Assembly: GCF_949987515.2 (NCBI RefSeq)
Contig: NW_027192673.1
Coordinates: 1,731,001 to 1,795,000, forward strand
Source of the DNA: Delphinus delphis
Lineage: Eukaryota > Chordata > Mammalia > Artiodactyla > Delphinidae
Direction: 5' to 3'
Length of the DNA stretch: 64,000 bases
The position numbers and the translations under genes were made by a program. Shown piece after piece: positions 46,373 through 59,002 of this stretch. The notes below the pieces were generated by a model. That model was not told where the DNA came from and made no database searches. It saw only the letters and a list, made by a program, of their open reading frames with translations. Each line of letters begins with the position of its first letter. The stretch's first letter is position 1.

Positions 46373-47948
46373 ATTAGGGCCTGAAGCCATCCTGCGGTGT
46401 TGCGGCCAGGTCACAAGAAAGCGAGTTGAAGAAAGGAGCTCAGAGGCACTGTAATTCACAAACCTGCAGAGTTATAAATGACAGCTATCGTCCAAAAATA
46501 GACTGAAGTAAGGCTGCCAAGAGGACTTGAAAGCGGGGCAGAATTGCAGGAAACCGATTTCAGGAGGTAGACTGGAATTGCATTGAAAGCATAGGAAAAG
46601 AGGCAGAACGTCCACAATGATGCACTTGGCCAAAAAGGGCGTATGCGTTTTTTCCTGAATATAATCAGGAAAAACGCATACGCCCTTTTTGGCCAACCAA
46701 GCAAGCTTGCAAAGGAAATCTGCACTACAATGAAGTCTCACTTCCCCCCGGTCAAAAGGGCCATCTGAAAAAAGTGTAAAATCCAGAAAGGCAACAGGCC
46801 ATTGAGAACTGGGAGCCTTGTTATGCTGATGGGCGGGATGTAAATTGCCAACAGACACTCGGGAGAAGTGTATGGTGTTTCCTGAAACATCTAAAAAACA
46901 AAGCAACAGAGCCTAGGGCACTGTCACTTATGGTCCTATAGCTTAGGGAAATTAAAATCAAAAAGACACAGCCACCCCAAAGTTTGAACGGCTCTGTTTA
47001 CAAGAACCTCGTTTACAGTACAATTTCAACATCGCAGAAAGTGAAAAATGGATAAAGAACTTGTGGTACTTACGTACAATGCAGTATCACTCAGCAATGA
47101 AATCTATGTCATCAGGCCCGTAGCAGCATAATGAGTAGATTCAGGTACGATGATTCTAACTGAAATAAGTCACACAGAAAAAGAAAGGTCATAAGTTATC
47201 ACTAATACACGGAATGTAAACTTGGCTACACAGGAACTGAATTACAGAACAGAACAGGGTCTCAAATTTAGAAAACCAACTTATGCTTGCTTAAGGGTAA
47301 AGGTGAGTTGGGGTGCTGCATAAAACCAGAGATTGAAATGAGCACAGATAAAGTTCCTTAAGCCAAATATGGAATAGACAAGAGCTACTCCTTGCTCAAC
47401 GAAATGGACTCAACACCGCATATTAAACGCCTAAGAATGTACCTGACTAGTAAGTATCTTAAAACCTATAGATTGCTATGTCTCCGAAAGAGAATCAAGC
47501 ATGTGTACAGGGGCATAAACACGGCAGTGATAGGATTGGAGAGGTTCGGTGAGCAAATGAAGACCCTTTGAAGTCATATTGCATGGTACCCATTCCACGG
47601 GTTTCAACTACCCAGGTTTTAGGTATTCTTCCTTCAGCTAAAACATGCATGTGGAACCCAGAGTATGATCAACCATGTGATCGGGAGACGTGTTCAAATA
47701 TGTCTCAGTTTTCCTCCCCTGGTACTCGGGTGCAACATTCCAGACGCTTTACTAACACTCTCCCCACTTGGAGAGTCAGCGCCTTTAACCTCCTGTTTGG
47801 CCCAGTTTGCAATTTCTGCGGAAGATGAACAGGAATAGCGAGAACCAATGAGAGGCTAGCTGGAGGTGTCTGGACGGGCAAATTTAACTCTCATTTCCCA
47901 CCAGGAGGAGGAAATAACCAAAGGCTCAGCGTGCCGTGCCAGAACCAG
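46373..47948 (+). repeat. Satellite copy 25 (A/B mosaic, 1576 bp)
   Basis: Palindrome 46,626-46,696 is damaged: 71 bp, a at 46,664 at the centre and one a missing from the right arm. The copy is A at 46,985-47,040, B from about 47,055 to 47,212 (acgtacaatgcagtatcac, cccgtagcagcataatg, gttatcactaatac), then A again at 47,231. It shares a 2-nt deletion (aaggcaacaggcc) with copy 6. Confidence 0.92.
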
Positions 47949-49527
47949 ATTAGGGCCTGAAGTCATCCTGCGGTGTTGCGGCCAGGTCACAAGAAAGCGA
48001 GTTGAAGAAAGGAGCTCAGGGGCACTGTAATTCACAAACCTGCAGAGTTATAAATGACAGCTATCGTCCAAAAATAGACTGAAGTAAGGCTGCCAAGAGG
48101 ACTTGAAAGCGGGGCAGAATTGCAGGAAACCGATTTCAGGAGGTAGACTGAAATTGCATTGAAAGCATAGGAAAAGAGGCAGAACGTCCACAATGATGCA
48201 CTTGGCCAAAAAGGGCGTATGCGTTTTTTCCTGAATATATTCAGGAAAAACCGCATACGCCCTTTTTGGCAAACCAAGCAAGCTTGCAAAGGAAATCTGC
48301 ACTACAATGAAGTCTCACTTCCCCCCGGTCAAAAGGGCCATCTGAAAAACGTGTAACATCCAGAAAGGCAGGACAGGCCATGGAGAACTGGGAGCCTTGT
48401 TATGCTGATGGGCGGGATGTAAATTGCCAACAACCACTCGGGAGAAGTGTATGGTGTTTCCTGAAACATCTAAAAAACAAAGCAACAGAGCCTAGGGCAC
48501 TGCCACTTATGGTCCTATAGCTTAGGGAAATTAAAATCAAAAAGACACAGCCACCCCAAGTTTGGGACTACACTGTTTACCACAACCTCGTTTACAGTAC
48601 AAGTTCAACATCGCAGAAAGTGAAAAATGCATAAAGAAGTTGTGGTATTTACTTACAAAGCAATATCACTCAGCAATGAAATCTATGTCATCAGGCCCTT
48701 AGCATCACAATGAGTGGATTCAGGTATGATGATTCTACCTGAAATAAGTCACACAGAAAAAGAAACATCATAAGATATCAGTAATACACGGAATGTAAAC
48801 TTGGCTACACAGGAACTGAATTACAGAACAGAACAGGGTCTCAAATTTAGAAAACCAACTTATGCTTGCTTAAGGGTAAAGGTGAGTTGGGATGCTGCAT
48901 AAAACCAGAGATTGAAATGAGCACAGATAAAGTTCCTTAAGTCAAATATGGAATAGACAAGAGCTACTCCTTGCTCAACGAAATGGACTCAACACCGCAT
49001 ATTAAACGCCTAAGAATGTACCTGACTAGTAAGTATCGTAAAACCTATGGATTGCTATGTCTCCAGAAGAGAATCAAGCATGTGTACAGGGGCATAAACG
49101 CAGCAGTGATAGGATTGGAGAGGTTCGGTGAGCAAATGAAGACCCTTTGAAGTCATATTGCATGGTACCCATTCCACGGGTTTCAACTACCCAGGTTTTA
49201 GGTATTCTTCCTTCAGCTAAAACATGCATGTGGAACCCAGAGTATGATCAACCATGTGAACGGGAGACGTGTTCAAATATGTCTCAGTTTTCCTCCCCGG
49301 GTACTCGGGTGCAACATTCCAGACGCTTTACTAACACTCTCCCCACTTGGAGAGTCAGCGCCTTTAACCTCCTGTTTGGCACAGTTTGCAATTTCTGCGG
49401 AAGATGAACAGGAATAGCGAGAACCAATGAGAGGCTAGCTGGAGGTGTCTGGACGGGCAAATTTAACTCTCATTTCCCACCAGGAAGAGGAAATAACCAA
49501 AGGCTCAGCGTGCCGTACCGGAACCAG
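47949..49527 (+). repeat. Satellite copy 26 (type A, 1579 bp, tract shared with copy 20)
   Basis: Palindrome 48,202-48,273 has two right-arm mismatches (c at 48,251, a at 48,271). The tract from about 48,151 to 48,500 matches copy 20; downstream it diverges with private changes (gggactacactgtttaccac near 48,564). Confidence 0.92.
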
Positions 49528-51107
49528 ATTCGGGCCTGAAGCCATCCTGCGGTGTTGCGGCCAGCTCAAAAGAAAGCGAGTTGAAGAAAGGAGCTCAGGG
49601 GCACTGTAATTCACAAACCTGCAGAGTTATAAATGACAGCTATCGTCCAAAAATAGACTGAAGTAAGGCTGCCAAGAGGACTTGAAAGCGGGGCAGAATT
49701 GCAGGAAACCGATTTCAGGAGGTAGACTGGAATTGCATTGAAAGCATAGGAAAAGAGGCAGAACGTCCACAATGATGCACTTGGCCAAAAAGGGCGTATG
49801 CGTTTTTTCCTGAATATATTCAGGAAAAAACGCATACGCCCTTTTTGGCCAACCAAGCAAGCTTGCAAAGGAAATCTGCACTACAATGAAGTCTCACGTC
49901 CCCCCGGTCAAAAGGGCCATCTGAAAAAAGTGTAAAATCCAGAAAGGCAGGACAGGCCATGGAGAACTGGGAGCCTTGTTATGCTGATGGGCGGGATGTA
50001 AATTGCCAACAACCACTCGGGAGAAGTGTATGGTGTTTCCTGAAACATGTAAAAAACAAAGCAACAGAACCTAGGGAACTTCCACTTATGGTCCTATAGC
50101 TTAGGGAAATTAAAATCAAAAAGACACAGCCACCCCAAAGTTTGGAATGGCTCTGTTTACAAGAACCTCGTTTACAGTACAAGTTCAACATCGCAGAAAG
50201 TGAAAAATGGATAAAGAAGTTGTGGTATTTACTTACAAAGCAATATCACTCAGCAATGAAATCTGTGTCATCAGGCCCTTAGCAGCACAATGAGTGGATT
50301 CAGGTATGATGATTATAACTGAAATAAGTCACACAGAAAAAGAAACATCATAAGATATCAGTAATACACGGAATGTAAACTTGGCTACACAGGAACTGAA
50401 TTCCAAAACAGAACAGGGTCTCAAATTTAGAAAACCAACTTATTCTTGCTTAAGGGTAAAGGTGAGTTGGGGTGCTGCATAAAACCAGAGATTGAAATGA
50501 GCACAGATAAAGTTCCTTAAGCCAAATATGGAATAGACAAGAGCTACTCCTTGCTCAACGAAATGGACTCAACACCCCATATTAAACGCCTAAGAATGTA
50601 CCTGACTAGTAAGTATCTTAAAACCTATGGATTGCTATGTCTCCGAAAGAGAATCAAGCATGTGTACAGGGGCATAAACGCAGCAGTGATAGGATTGGAG
50701 AGGTTCGGTGAGCAAATGAAGACCCTTTGAAGTCATACTGTATGGTACCCATTCCACAGGTTTCAACTACCCAGGTTTAAGGTATTCTTCCTTCAGCTAT
50801 AACATGCATGTGGAACCTAGAGTATGATCAACCATGTGATCGGGAGACGTGTTCAAATATGTCTCAGTTTTCCTCCCCTGGTACTCGGGTGCAACATTCC
50901 AGGCGCTTTACTAACACTCTCCCCACTTGGAGAGTCAGTCCCTTTAACCTCCTGTTTGGCCCAGTTTGCAATTTCTGCGGAAGATGAACAGGAATAGCGA
51001 GAACCAATGAGAGGCTAGCTGGAGGTGTCTGGACGGGCAAATTTAACTCTCATTTCTCACCAGGAAGAGGAATTAACCAAAGGCTCAGCATGCCGGACCG
51101 GAACCAG
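49528..51107 (+). repeat. Satellite copy 27 (type A with B patch, 1580 bp)
   Basis: Palindrome 49,781-49,852 is perfect. Type A until gatatcagtaat, then the B word gaattccaaaacag at 50,398. Confidence 0.92.
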
Positions 51108-52686
51108 ATTAGGGCCTGAAGCCATCCTGCGGTGTTGCGGCCAGCTCACAAGAAAGCGAGTTGAAGAAAGGAGCTCAGGGGCACTGTAATTCACAAACCT
51201 GCAGAGTTATAAATGACAGCTATCGTCCAAAAATAGACTGAAGTAAGGCTGCCAAGAGGACTTGAAAGAGGGGCAGAATTGCAGGAAACCGATTTCAGGA
51301 GGTTGACTGGAATTGCATTGAAAGCATAGGAAAAGAGGCAGAACGTCCACAATGATGCACTTGGCCAAAAAGGGCGTATGCGTTTTTTCCTGAATATATT
51401 CAGGAAAAAACGCATACGCCCTTTTTGGCCAACCAAGCAAGCTTGCAAAGGAAATCTGCACTACAATGAAGTCTCACATCCCCCCGGTCAAAAGGGCCAT
51501 CTGAAAAAAGTGTAAAATCCAGAAAGGCAGGACAGGCCATGGAGAACTGGGAGCCTTGTTATGCTGATGGGCGGGATGTAAATTGCCAACAACCACTCGG
51601 GAGAAGTGTATGGTGTTTCCTGAAACATCTAAAAAACAAAGCAACAGAACCTAGGGCACTTCCACTTATGGTCCTATAGCTTAGGGAAATTAAAATCAAA
51701 AAGACACAGCCACCCCAAAGTTTGGAACGGCTCTGTTTACAAGAACCTCGTTTACAGTACAAGTTCAACATCGCAGAAAGTGAAAAATGGATAAAGAAGT
51801 TGTGGTATTTACTTACAAAGCAATATCACTCAGCAATGAAATCTGTGTCATCAGGCCCTTAGCAGCACAATGAGTGGATTCAGGTATGATGATTCTAACT
51901 GAAATAAGTCACACAGAAAAAGAAACATCATAAGATATCAGTAATACACGGAATGTAAACTTGGCTACACAGGAACTGAATTACAGAACAGAACAGGGTC
52001 TCAAATTTAGAAAACCAACTTATGCTTGCTTAAGGGGAAAGGTGAGTTGGGTTGCTGCATAAAACCAGAGATTGAAATGAGCACAGATAAAGTTCCTTAA
52101 GCCAAATATGGAATAGACAAGAGCTACTCCTTGCTCAATGAAATGGACTCAACACCGCATATTAAACGCCTAAGAATGTACCTGACTAGTAAGTATCTTA
52201 AAACCTATGGATTGCTATGTCTCCGAAAGAGAATCAAGCATGTGTACAGGGGCATAAACGCAGCAGTGATAGGATTGGGGAGGTTCGGTGAGCAAATGAA
52301 GACCCTTTGAAGTCATATTGCATGGTACCCATTCCACGGGTTTCAACTACCCAGGTTTTAGGTATTCTTCCTTCAGCTAAAACATGCATGTGGAACCCAA
52401 GTATGATCAACCATGTGAACGGGAGACGTGTTCAAATATGTCTCAGTTTTCCTCCCCTGGTACTCGGGTGCAACATTCCAGACGCTTTACTAACACTCTC
52501 CCCACTTGGAGAGTCAGTCCCTTTAACCTCCTGTTTCGCCCAGTTTGCAATTTCTGCGGAAGATGAACAGGAATAGCGAGAAACAATGAGAGGCTAGCTG
52601 GAGGTGTCTGGACGGGCAAATTTAACTCTCATTTCCCACCAGGAAGAGGAAATAACCAAAGGCTCAGTGTGCCGTGCCGGAACCAG
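51108..52686 (+). repeat. Satellite copy 28 (block Y, 1579 bp)
   Basis: Palindrome 51,361-51,432 is perfect. Private ggttgactgg at 51,301 and aaagaggggcag near 51,265. Confidence 0.93.
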
Positions 52687-54265
52687 ATTAGGGCCTGAAG
52701 CCATCCTGCGGTGTTGCGGCCAGCTCACAAGAAAGCGAGTTGAAGAAAGGAGCTCAGGGGCACTGTAATTCACAAACCTGCAGAGTTATAAATGACAGCT
52801 ATCGTCCAAAAATAGACTGAAGTAAGGCTGCCAAGAGGACTTGAAAGCGGGGCAGAATTGCAGGAAACCGATTTCAGGAGGTAGACTGGAATTGCATTGA
52901 AAGCATAGGAAAAGAGGCAGAACGTCCACAATGATGCACTTGGCCAAAAAGGGCGTATGCGTTTTTTCCTGAATATATTCAGGAAAAACCGCATACGCCC
53001 TTTTTGGCCAACCAAGCAAGCTTGCAAAGGAAATCTGCACTACAATGAAGTCTCACTTCCCCCCGGTCAAAAGGGCCATCTGAAAAAAGTGTAAAATCCA
53101 GAAAGGCAGGACAGGCCATGGAGAACTGGGAGCCTTGTTATGCTGATGGGCGGGATGTAAATTGCCAACAACCACTCGGGAGAAGTGTATGGTGTTTCCT
53201 GAAACATCTAAAAAACAAAGCAACAGAACCTAGGGCACTTCCAATTATGGTCCTATAGCTTAGGGAAATTAAAATCAAAAAGACACAGCCACCCCAAAGT
53301 TTGGAACGGCTCTGTTTACAAGAACCTCGTTTACAGTACAAGTTCAACATCGCAGAAAGTGAAAAATGGATAAAGAAGTTGTGGTATTTACTTACAAAGC
53401 AATATCACTCAGCAATGAAATCTGTGTCATCAGGCCCTTAGCAGCACAATGAGTGGATTCAGGTATGATGATTCTAACTGAAATAAGTCACACAGAAAAA
53501 GAAACATCATAAGATATCAGTAATACACGGAATGTAAACTTGGCTACACAGGAACTGAATTACAGAACAGAACAGGGTCTCAAATTTAGAAAACCAACTT
53601 ATGCTTGCTTAAGGGGAAAGGTGAGTTGGGTTGCTGCATAAAACCAGAGATTGAAATGAGCACAGATAAAGTTCCTTAAGCCAAATATGGAATAGACAAG
53701 AGCTACTCCTTGCTCAACGAAATGGACTCAACACCGCATATTAAACGCCTAAGAATGTACCTGACTAGTAAGTATCTTAAAACCTATGGATTGCTATGTC
53801 TCCGAAAGAGAATCAAGCATGTGTACAGGGGCATAAACGCAGCAGTGATAGGATTGGGGAGGTTCGGTGAGCAAATGAAGACCCTTTGAAGTCATATTGC
53901 ATGGTACCCATTCCACGGGTTTCAACTACCCAGGTTTTAGGTATTCTTCCTTCAGCTAAAACATGCATGTGGAACCCAAGTATGATCAACCATGTGAACG
54001 GGAGACGTGTTCAAATATGTCTCAGTTTTCCTCCCCTGGTACTCGGGTGCAACATTCCAGATGCTTTACTAACACTCTCCCCACTTGGAGAGTCAGTCCC
54101 TTTAACCTCCTGTTTCGCCCAGTTTGCAATTTCTGCGGAAGATGAACAGGAATAGCGAGAACCAATGAGAGGCTAGCTGGAGGTGTCTGGACGGGCAAAT
54201 TTAACTCTCATTTCCCACCAGGAAGAGGAAATAACCAAAGGCTCAGTGTGCCGTGCCGGAACCAG
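52687..54265 (+). repeat. Satellite copy 29 (block Y, 1579 bp)
   Basis: Palindrome 52,940-53,011 has one right-arm mismatch (c at 52,989), the same change as in copies 20 and 26 but on a different background. Shares ctgtttcgcccag with copies 28 and 31. Confidence 0.93.
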
Positions 54266-55844
54266 ATTAGGGCCTGAAGCCATCCTGCGGTGTTGCGGCC
54301 AGGTCACAAGAAAGCGAGTTGAAGAAAGGAGCTCAGGGGCACTGTAATTCACAAACCTGCAGAGTTATAAATGACAGCTATCGTCCAAAAATAGACTGAA
54401 GTAAGGCTGCCAAGAGGACTTGAAAGCGGGGCAGAATTGCAGGAAACCGATTTCAGGAGGTAGACTGGAATTGCATTGAAAGCATAGGAAAAGAGGCAGA
54501 ACGTCCACAATGATGCACTTGGCCAAAAAGGGCGTATGCGTTTTTTCCTGAATATATTCAGGAAAAAACGCATACGCCCTTTTTGGCCAACCAAGCAAGC
54601 TTGCAAAGGAAATCTGCACTACAATGAAGTCTCACTTCCCCCCGGTCAAAAGGGCCATCTGAAAAAAGTGTAAAATCCAGAAAGGCAGGACAGGCCATGG
54701 AGAACTGGGAGCCTTGTTATGCTGATGGGCGGGATGTAAATTGCCAACAACCACTCGGGAGAAGTGTATGGTGTTTCCTGAAACATCTAAAAAACAAAGC
54801 AACAGAACCTAGGGCACTGCCACTTATGGTCCTATAGCTTAGGGAAATTAAAATCAAAAAGACACAGCCACCCCAAAGTTTGGAACGGCTCTGTTTACAA
54901 GAACCTCGTTTACAGTACAAGTTCAACATCGCAGAAAGTGAAAAATGGATAAAGAAGTTGTGGTATTTACTTACAAAGCAATATCACTCAGCAATGAAAT
55001 CTGTGTCATCAGGCCCTTAGCAGCACAATGAGTGGATTCAGGTATGATGATTCTAACTGAAATAAGTCACACAGAAAAAGAAACATCATAAGATATCAGT
55101 AATACACGGAATGTAAACTTGGCTACACAGGAACTGAATTACAGAACAGAACAGGGTCTCAAATTTAGAAAACCAACTTATGCTTGCTTAAGGGGAAAGG
55201 TGAGTTGGGTTGCTGCATAAAACCAGAGATTGAAATGAGCACAGATAAAGTTCCTTAAGCCAAATATGGAATAGACAAGAGCTACTCCTTGCTCAACGAA
55301 ATGGACTCAACACCGCATATTAAACGCCTAAGAATGTACCTGACTAGTAAGTATCTTAAAACCTATGGATTGCTATGTCTCCGAAAGAGAATCAAGCATG
55401 TGTACAGGGGCATAAACGCAGCAGTGATAGGATTGGGGAGGTTCGGTGAGCAAATGAAGACCCTTTGAAGTCATATTGCATGGTACCCATTCCACGGGTT
55501 TCAACTACCCAGGTTTTAGGTATTCTTCCTTCAGCTAAAACATGCATGTGGAACCCAAGTATGATCAACCATGTGAACGGGAGACGTGTTCAAATATGTC
55601 TCAGTTTTCCTCCCCTGGTACTCGGGTGCAACATTCCAGACGCTTTACTAACACTCTCCCCACTTGGAGAGTCAGCGCCTTTAACCTCCTGTTTGGCACA
55701 GTTTGCAATTTCTGCGGAAGATGAACAGGAATAGCGAGAACCAATGAGAGGCTAGCTGGAGGTGTCTGGACGGGCAAATTTAACTCTCATTTCCCACCAG
55801 GAAGAGGAAATAACCAAAGGCTCAGCGTGCCGTGCCGGAACCAG
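54266..55844 (+). repeat. Satellite copy 30 (block Y, 1579 bp)
   Basis: Palindrome 54,519-54,590 is perfect. Its tail reads ctgtttggcacag (55,688), unlike its block neighbours, suggesting a conversion patch. Confidence 0.93.
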
Positions 55845-57423
55845 ATTAGGGCCTGAAGCCATCCTGCGGTGTTGCGGCCAGCTCACAAGAAAGCGAGTTG
55901 AAGAAAGGAGCTCAGGGGCACTGTAATTCACAAACCTGCAGAGTTATAAATGACAGCTATCGTCCAAAAATAGACTGAAGTAAGGCTGCCAAGAGGACTT
56001 GAAAGCGGGGCAGAATTGCAGGAAACCGATTTCAGGAGGTAGACTGGAATTGCATTGAAAGCATAGGAAAAGAGGCAGAACGTCCACAATGATGCACTTG
56101 GCCAAAAAGGGCGTATGCGTTTTTTCCTGAATATATTCAGGAAAAAACGCATACGCCCTTTTTGGCCAACCAAGCAAGCTTGCAAAGGAAATCTGCACTA
56201 CAATGAAGTCTCACTTCCCCCCGGTCAAAAGGGCCGTCTGAAAAAAGTGTAAAATCCAGAAAGGCAGGACAGGCCATGGAGAACTGGGAGCCTTGTTATG
56301 CTGATGGGCGGGATGTAAATTGCCAACAACCACTCGGGAGAAGTGTATGGTGTTTCCTGAAACATCTAAAAAACAAAGCAACAGAACCTAGGGCACTTCC
56401 ACTTATGGTCCTATAGCTTAGGGAAATTAAAATCAAAAAGACACAGCCACCCCAAAGTTTGGAACGGCTCTGTTTACAAGAACCTCGTTTACAGTACAAG
56501 TTCAACATCGCAGAAAGTGAAAAATGGATAAAGAAGTTGTGGTATTTACTTACAAAGCAATATCACTCAGCAATGAAATCTGTGTCATCAGGCCCTTAGC
56601 AGCACAATGAGTGGATTCAGGTATGATGATTCTAACTGAAATAAGTCACACAGAAAAAGAAACATCATAAGATATCAGTAATACACGGAATGTAAACTTG
56701 GCTACACAGGAACTGAATTACAGAACAGAACAGGGTCTCAAATTTAGAAAACCAACTTATGCTTGCTTAAGGGGAAAGGTGAGTTGGGTTGCTGCATAAA
56801 ACCAGAGATTGAAATGAGCACAGATAAAGTTCCTTAAGCCAAATATGGAATAGACAAGAGCTACTCCTTGCTCAACGAAATGGACTCAACACCGCATATT
56901 AAACGCCTAAGAATGTACCTGACTAGTAAGTATCTTAAAACCTATGGATTGCTATGTCTCCGAAAGAGAATCAAGCATGTGTACAGGGGCATAAACGCAG
57001 CAGTGATAGGATTGGGGAGTTTCGGTGAGCAAATGAAGACCCTTTGAAGTCATATTGCATGGTACCCATTCCACGGGTTTCAACTACCCAGGTTTTAGGT
57101 ATTCTTCCTTCAGCTAAAACATGCATGTGGAACCCAAGTATGATCAACCATGTGAACGGGAGACGTGTTCAAATATGTCTCAGTTTTCCTCCCCTGGTAC
57201 TCGGGTGCAACATTCCAGACGCTTTACTAACACTCTCCCCACTTGGAGAGTCAGCCCCTTTAACCTCCTGTTTCGCCCAGTTTGCAATTTCTGCGGAAGA
57301 TGAACAGGAATAGCGAGAACCAATGAGAGGCTAGCTGGAGGTGTCTGGACGGGCAAATTTAACTCTCATTTCCCACCAGGAAGAGGAAATAACCAAAGGC
57401 TCAGCGTGCCGTGCCGGAACCAG
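55845..57423 (+). repeat. Satellite copy 31 (block Y, 1579 bp)
   Basis: Palindrome 56,098-56,169 is perfect. Private gggccgtctg at 56,232 and ggggagtttcgg at 57,014. Confidence 0.93.
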
Positions 57424-59002
57424 ATTAGGGCCTGAAGCCATCCTGCGGTGTTGCGGCCAGCTCACAAGAAAGCGAGTTGAAGAAAGGAGCTCAGGGGCAC
57501 TGTAATTCACAAACCTGCAGAGTTATAAATGACAGCTATCGTCCAAAAATAGACTGAAGTAAGGCTGCCAAGAGGACTTGAAAGCGGGGCAGAATTGCAG
57601 GAAACCGATTTCAGGAGGTAGACTGGAATTGCATTGAAAGCATAGGAAAAGAGGCAGAACGTCCACAATGATGCACTTGGCCAAAAAGGGCGTATGCGTT
57701 TTTTCCTGAATATATTCAGGAAAAAACGCATACGCCCTTTTTGGCCAACCAAGCAAGCTTGCAAAGGAAATCTGCACTACAATGAAGTCTCACTTCCCCC
57801 CGGTCAAAAGGGCCATCTGAAAAAAGTGTAAAATCCAGAAAGGCAGGACAGGCCATGGAGAACTGGGAGCCTTGTTATGCTGATGGGCGGGATGTAAATT
57901 GCCAACAACCACTCGGGAGAAGTGTATGGTGTTTCCTGAAACATCTAAAAAACAAAGCAACAGAACCTAGGGCACTGCCACTTATGGTCCTATAGCTTAG
58001 GGAAATTAAAATCAAAAAGACACAGCCACCCCAAAGTTTGGAACGGCTCTGTTTACAAGAACCTCGTTTACAGTACAAGTTCAACATCGCAGAAAGTGAA
58101 AAATGGATAAAGAAGTTGTGGTATTTACTTACAAAGCAATATCACTCAGCAATGAAATCTGTGTCATCAGGCCCTTAGCAGCACAATGAGTGGATTCAGG
58201 TATGATGATTCTAACTGAAATAAGTCACACAGAAAAAGAAACATCATAAGATATCAGTAATACACGGAATGTAAACTTGGCTACACAGGAACTGAATTAC
58301 AGAACAGAACAGGGTCTCAAATTTAGAAAACCAACTTATGCTTGCTTAAGGGGAAAGGTGAGTTGGGTTGCTGCATAAAACCAGAGATTGAAATGAGCAC
58401 AGATAAAGTTCCTTAAGCCAAATATGGAATAGACAAGAGCTACTCCTTGCTCAACGAAATGGACTCAACACCGCATATTAAACGCCTAAGAATGTACCTG
58501 ACTAGTAAGTATCTTAAAACCTATGGATTGCTATGTCTCCGAAAGAGAATCAAGCATGTGTACAGGGGCATAAACGCAGCAGTGATAGGATTGGGGAGGT
58601 TCGGTGAGGAAATGAAGACCCTTTGAAGTCATATTGCATGGTACCCATTCCACGGGTTTCAACTACCCACGTTTTAGGTATTCTTCCTTCAGCTAAAACA
58701 TGCATATGGAACCCAAATATGATCAACCATGTGAACAGGAGACGTGTTCAAATATGTCTCAGTTTTTGTACCCTGGTACTCGGGTGCAACATTCCAGACG
58801 CTTTACTAACACTCTCCCCACTTGGAGAGTCAGTCCCTTTAACCTCCTGTTTGGCCCAGTTTGCAATTTCTGCGGAAGATGAACAGGAATAGCGAGAACC
58901 AATGAGAGGCTAGCTGGAGGTGTCTGGACGGGCAAATTTAACTCTCATTTCCCACCAGGAAGAGGAAATAACCAAAGGCTCAGTGTGCCGTGCCAGAACC
59001 AG
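57424..59002 (+). repeat. Satellite copy 32 (block Y, 1579 bp)
   Basis: Palindrome 57,677-57,748 is perfect. The tail has several private changes: cccacgtttta (58,666), gcatatggaacccaaat (58,701), gtttttgtaccc (58,763). Confidence 0.93.

Larger units (their letters stand above)
51108..59002 (+). repeat. Second amplification block: five copies of 1579 bp
   Basis: Copies 28-32 all read gttgggttgctgc (52,046; 53,625; 55,204; 56,783; 58,362) and gattgggga (52,273 onwards), while most other copies have gttggggtgctgc and gattggaga. Copy 34 has the first variant but not the second. Confidence 0.9.
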
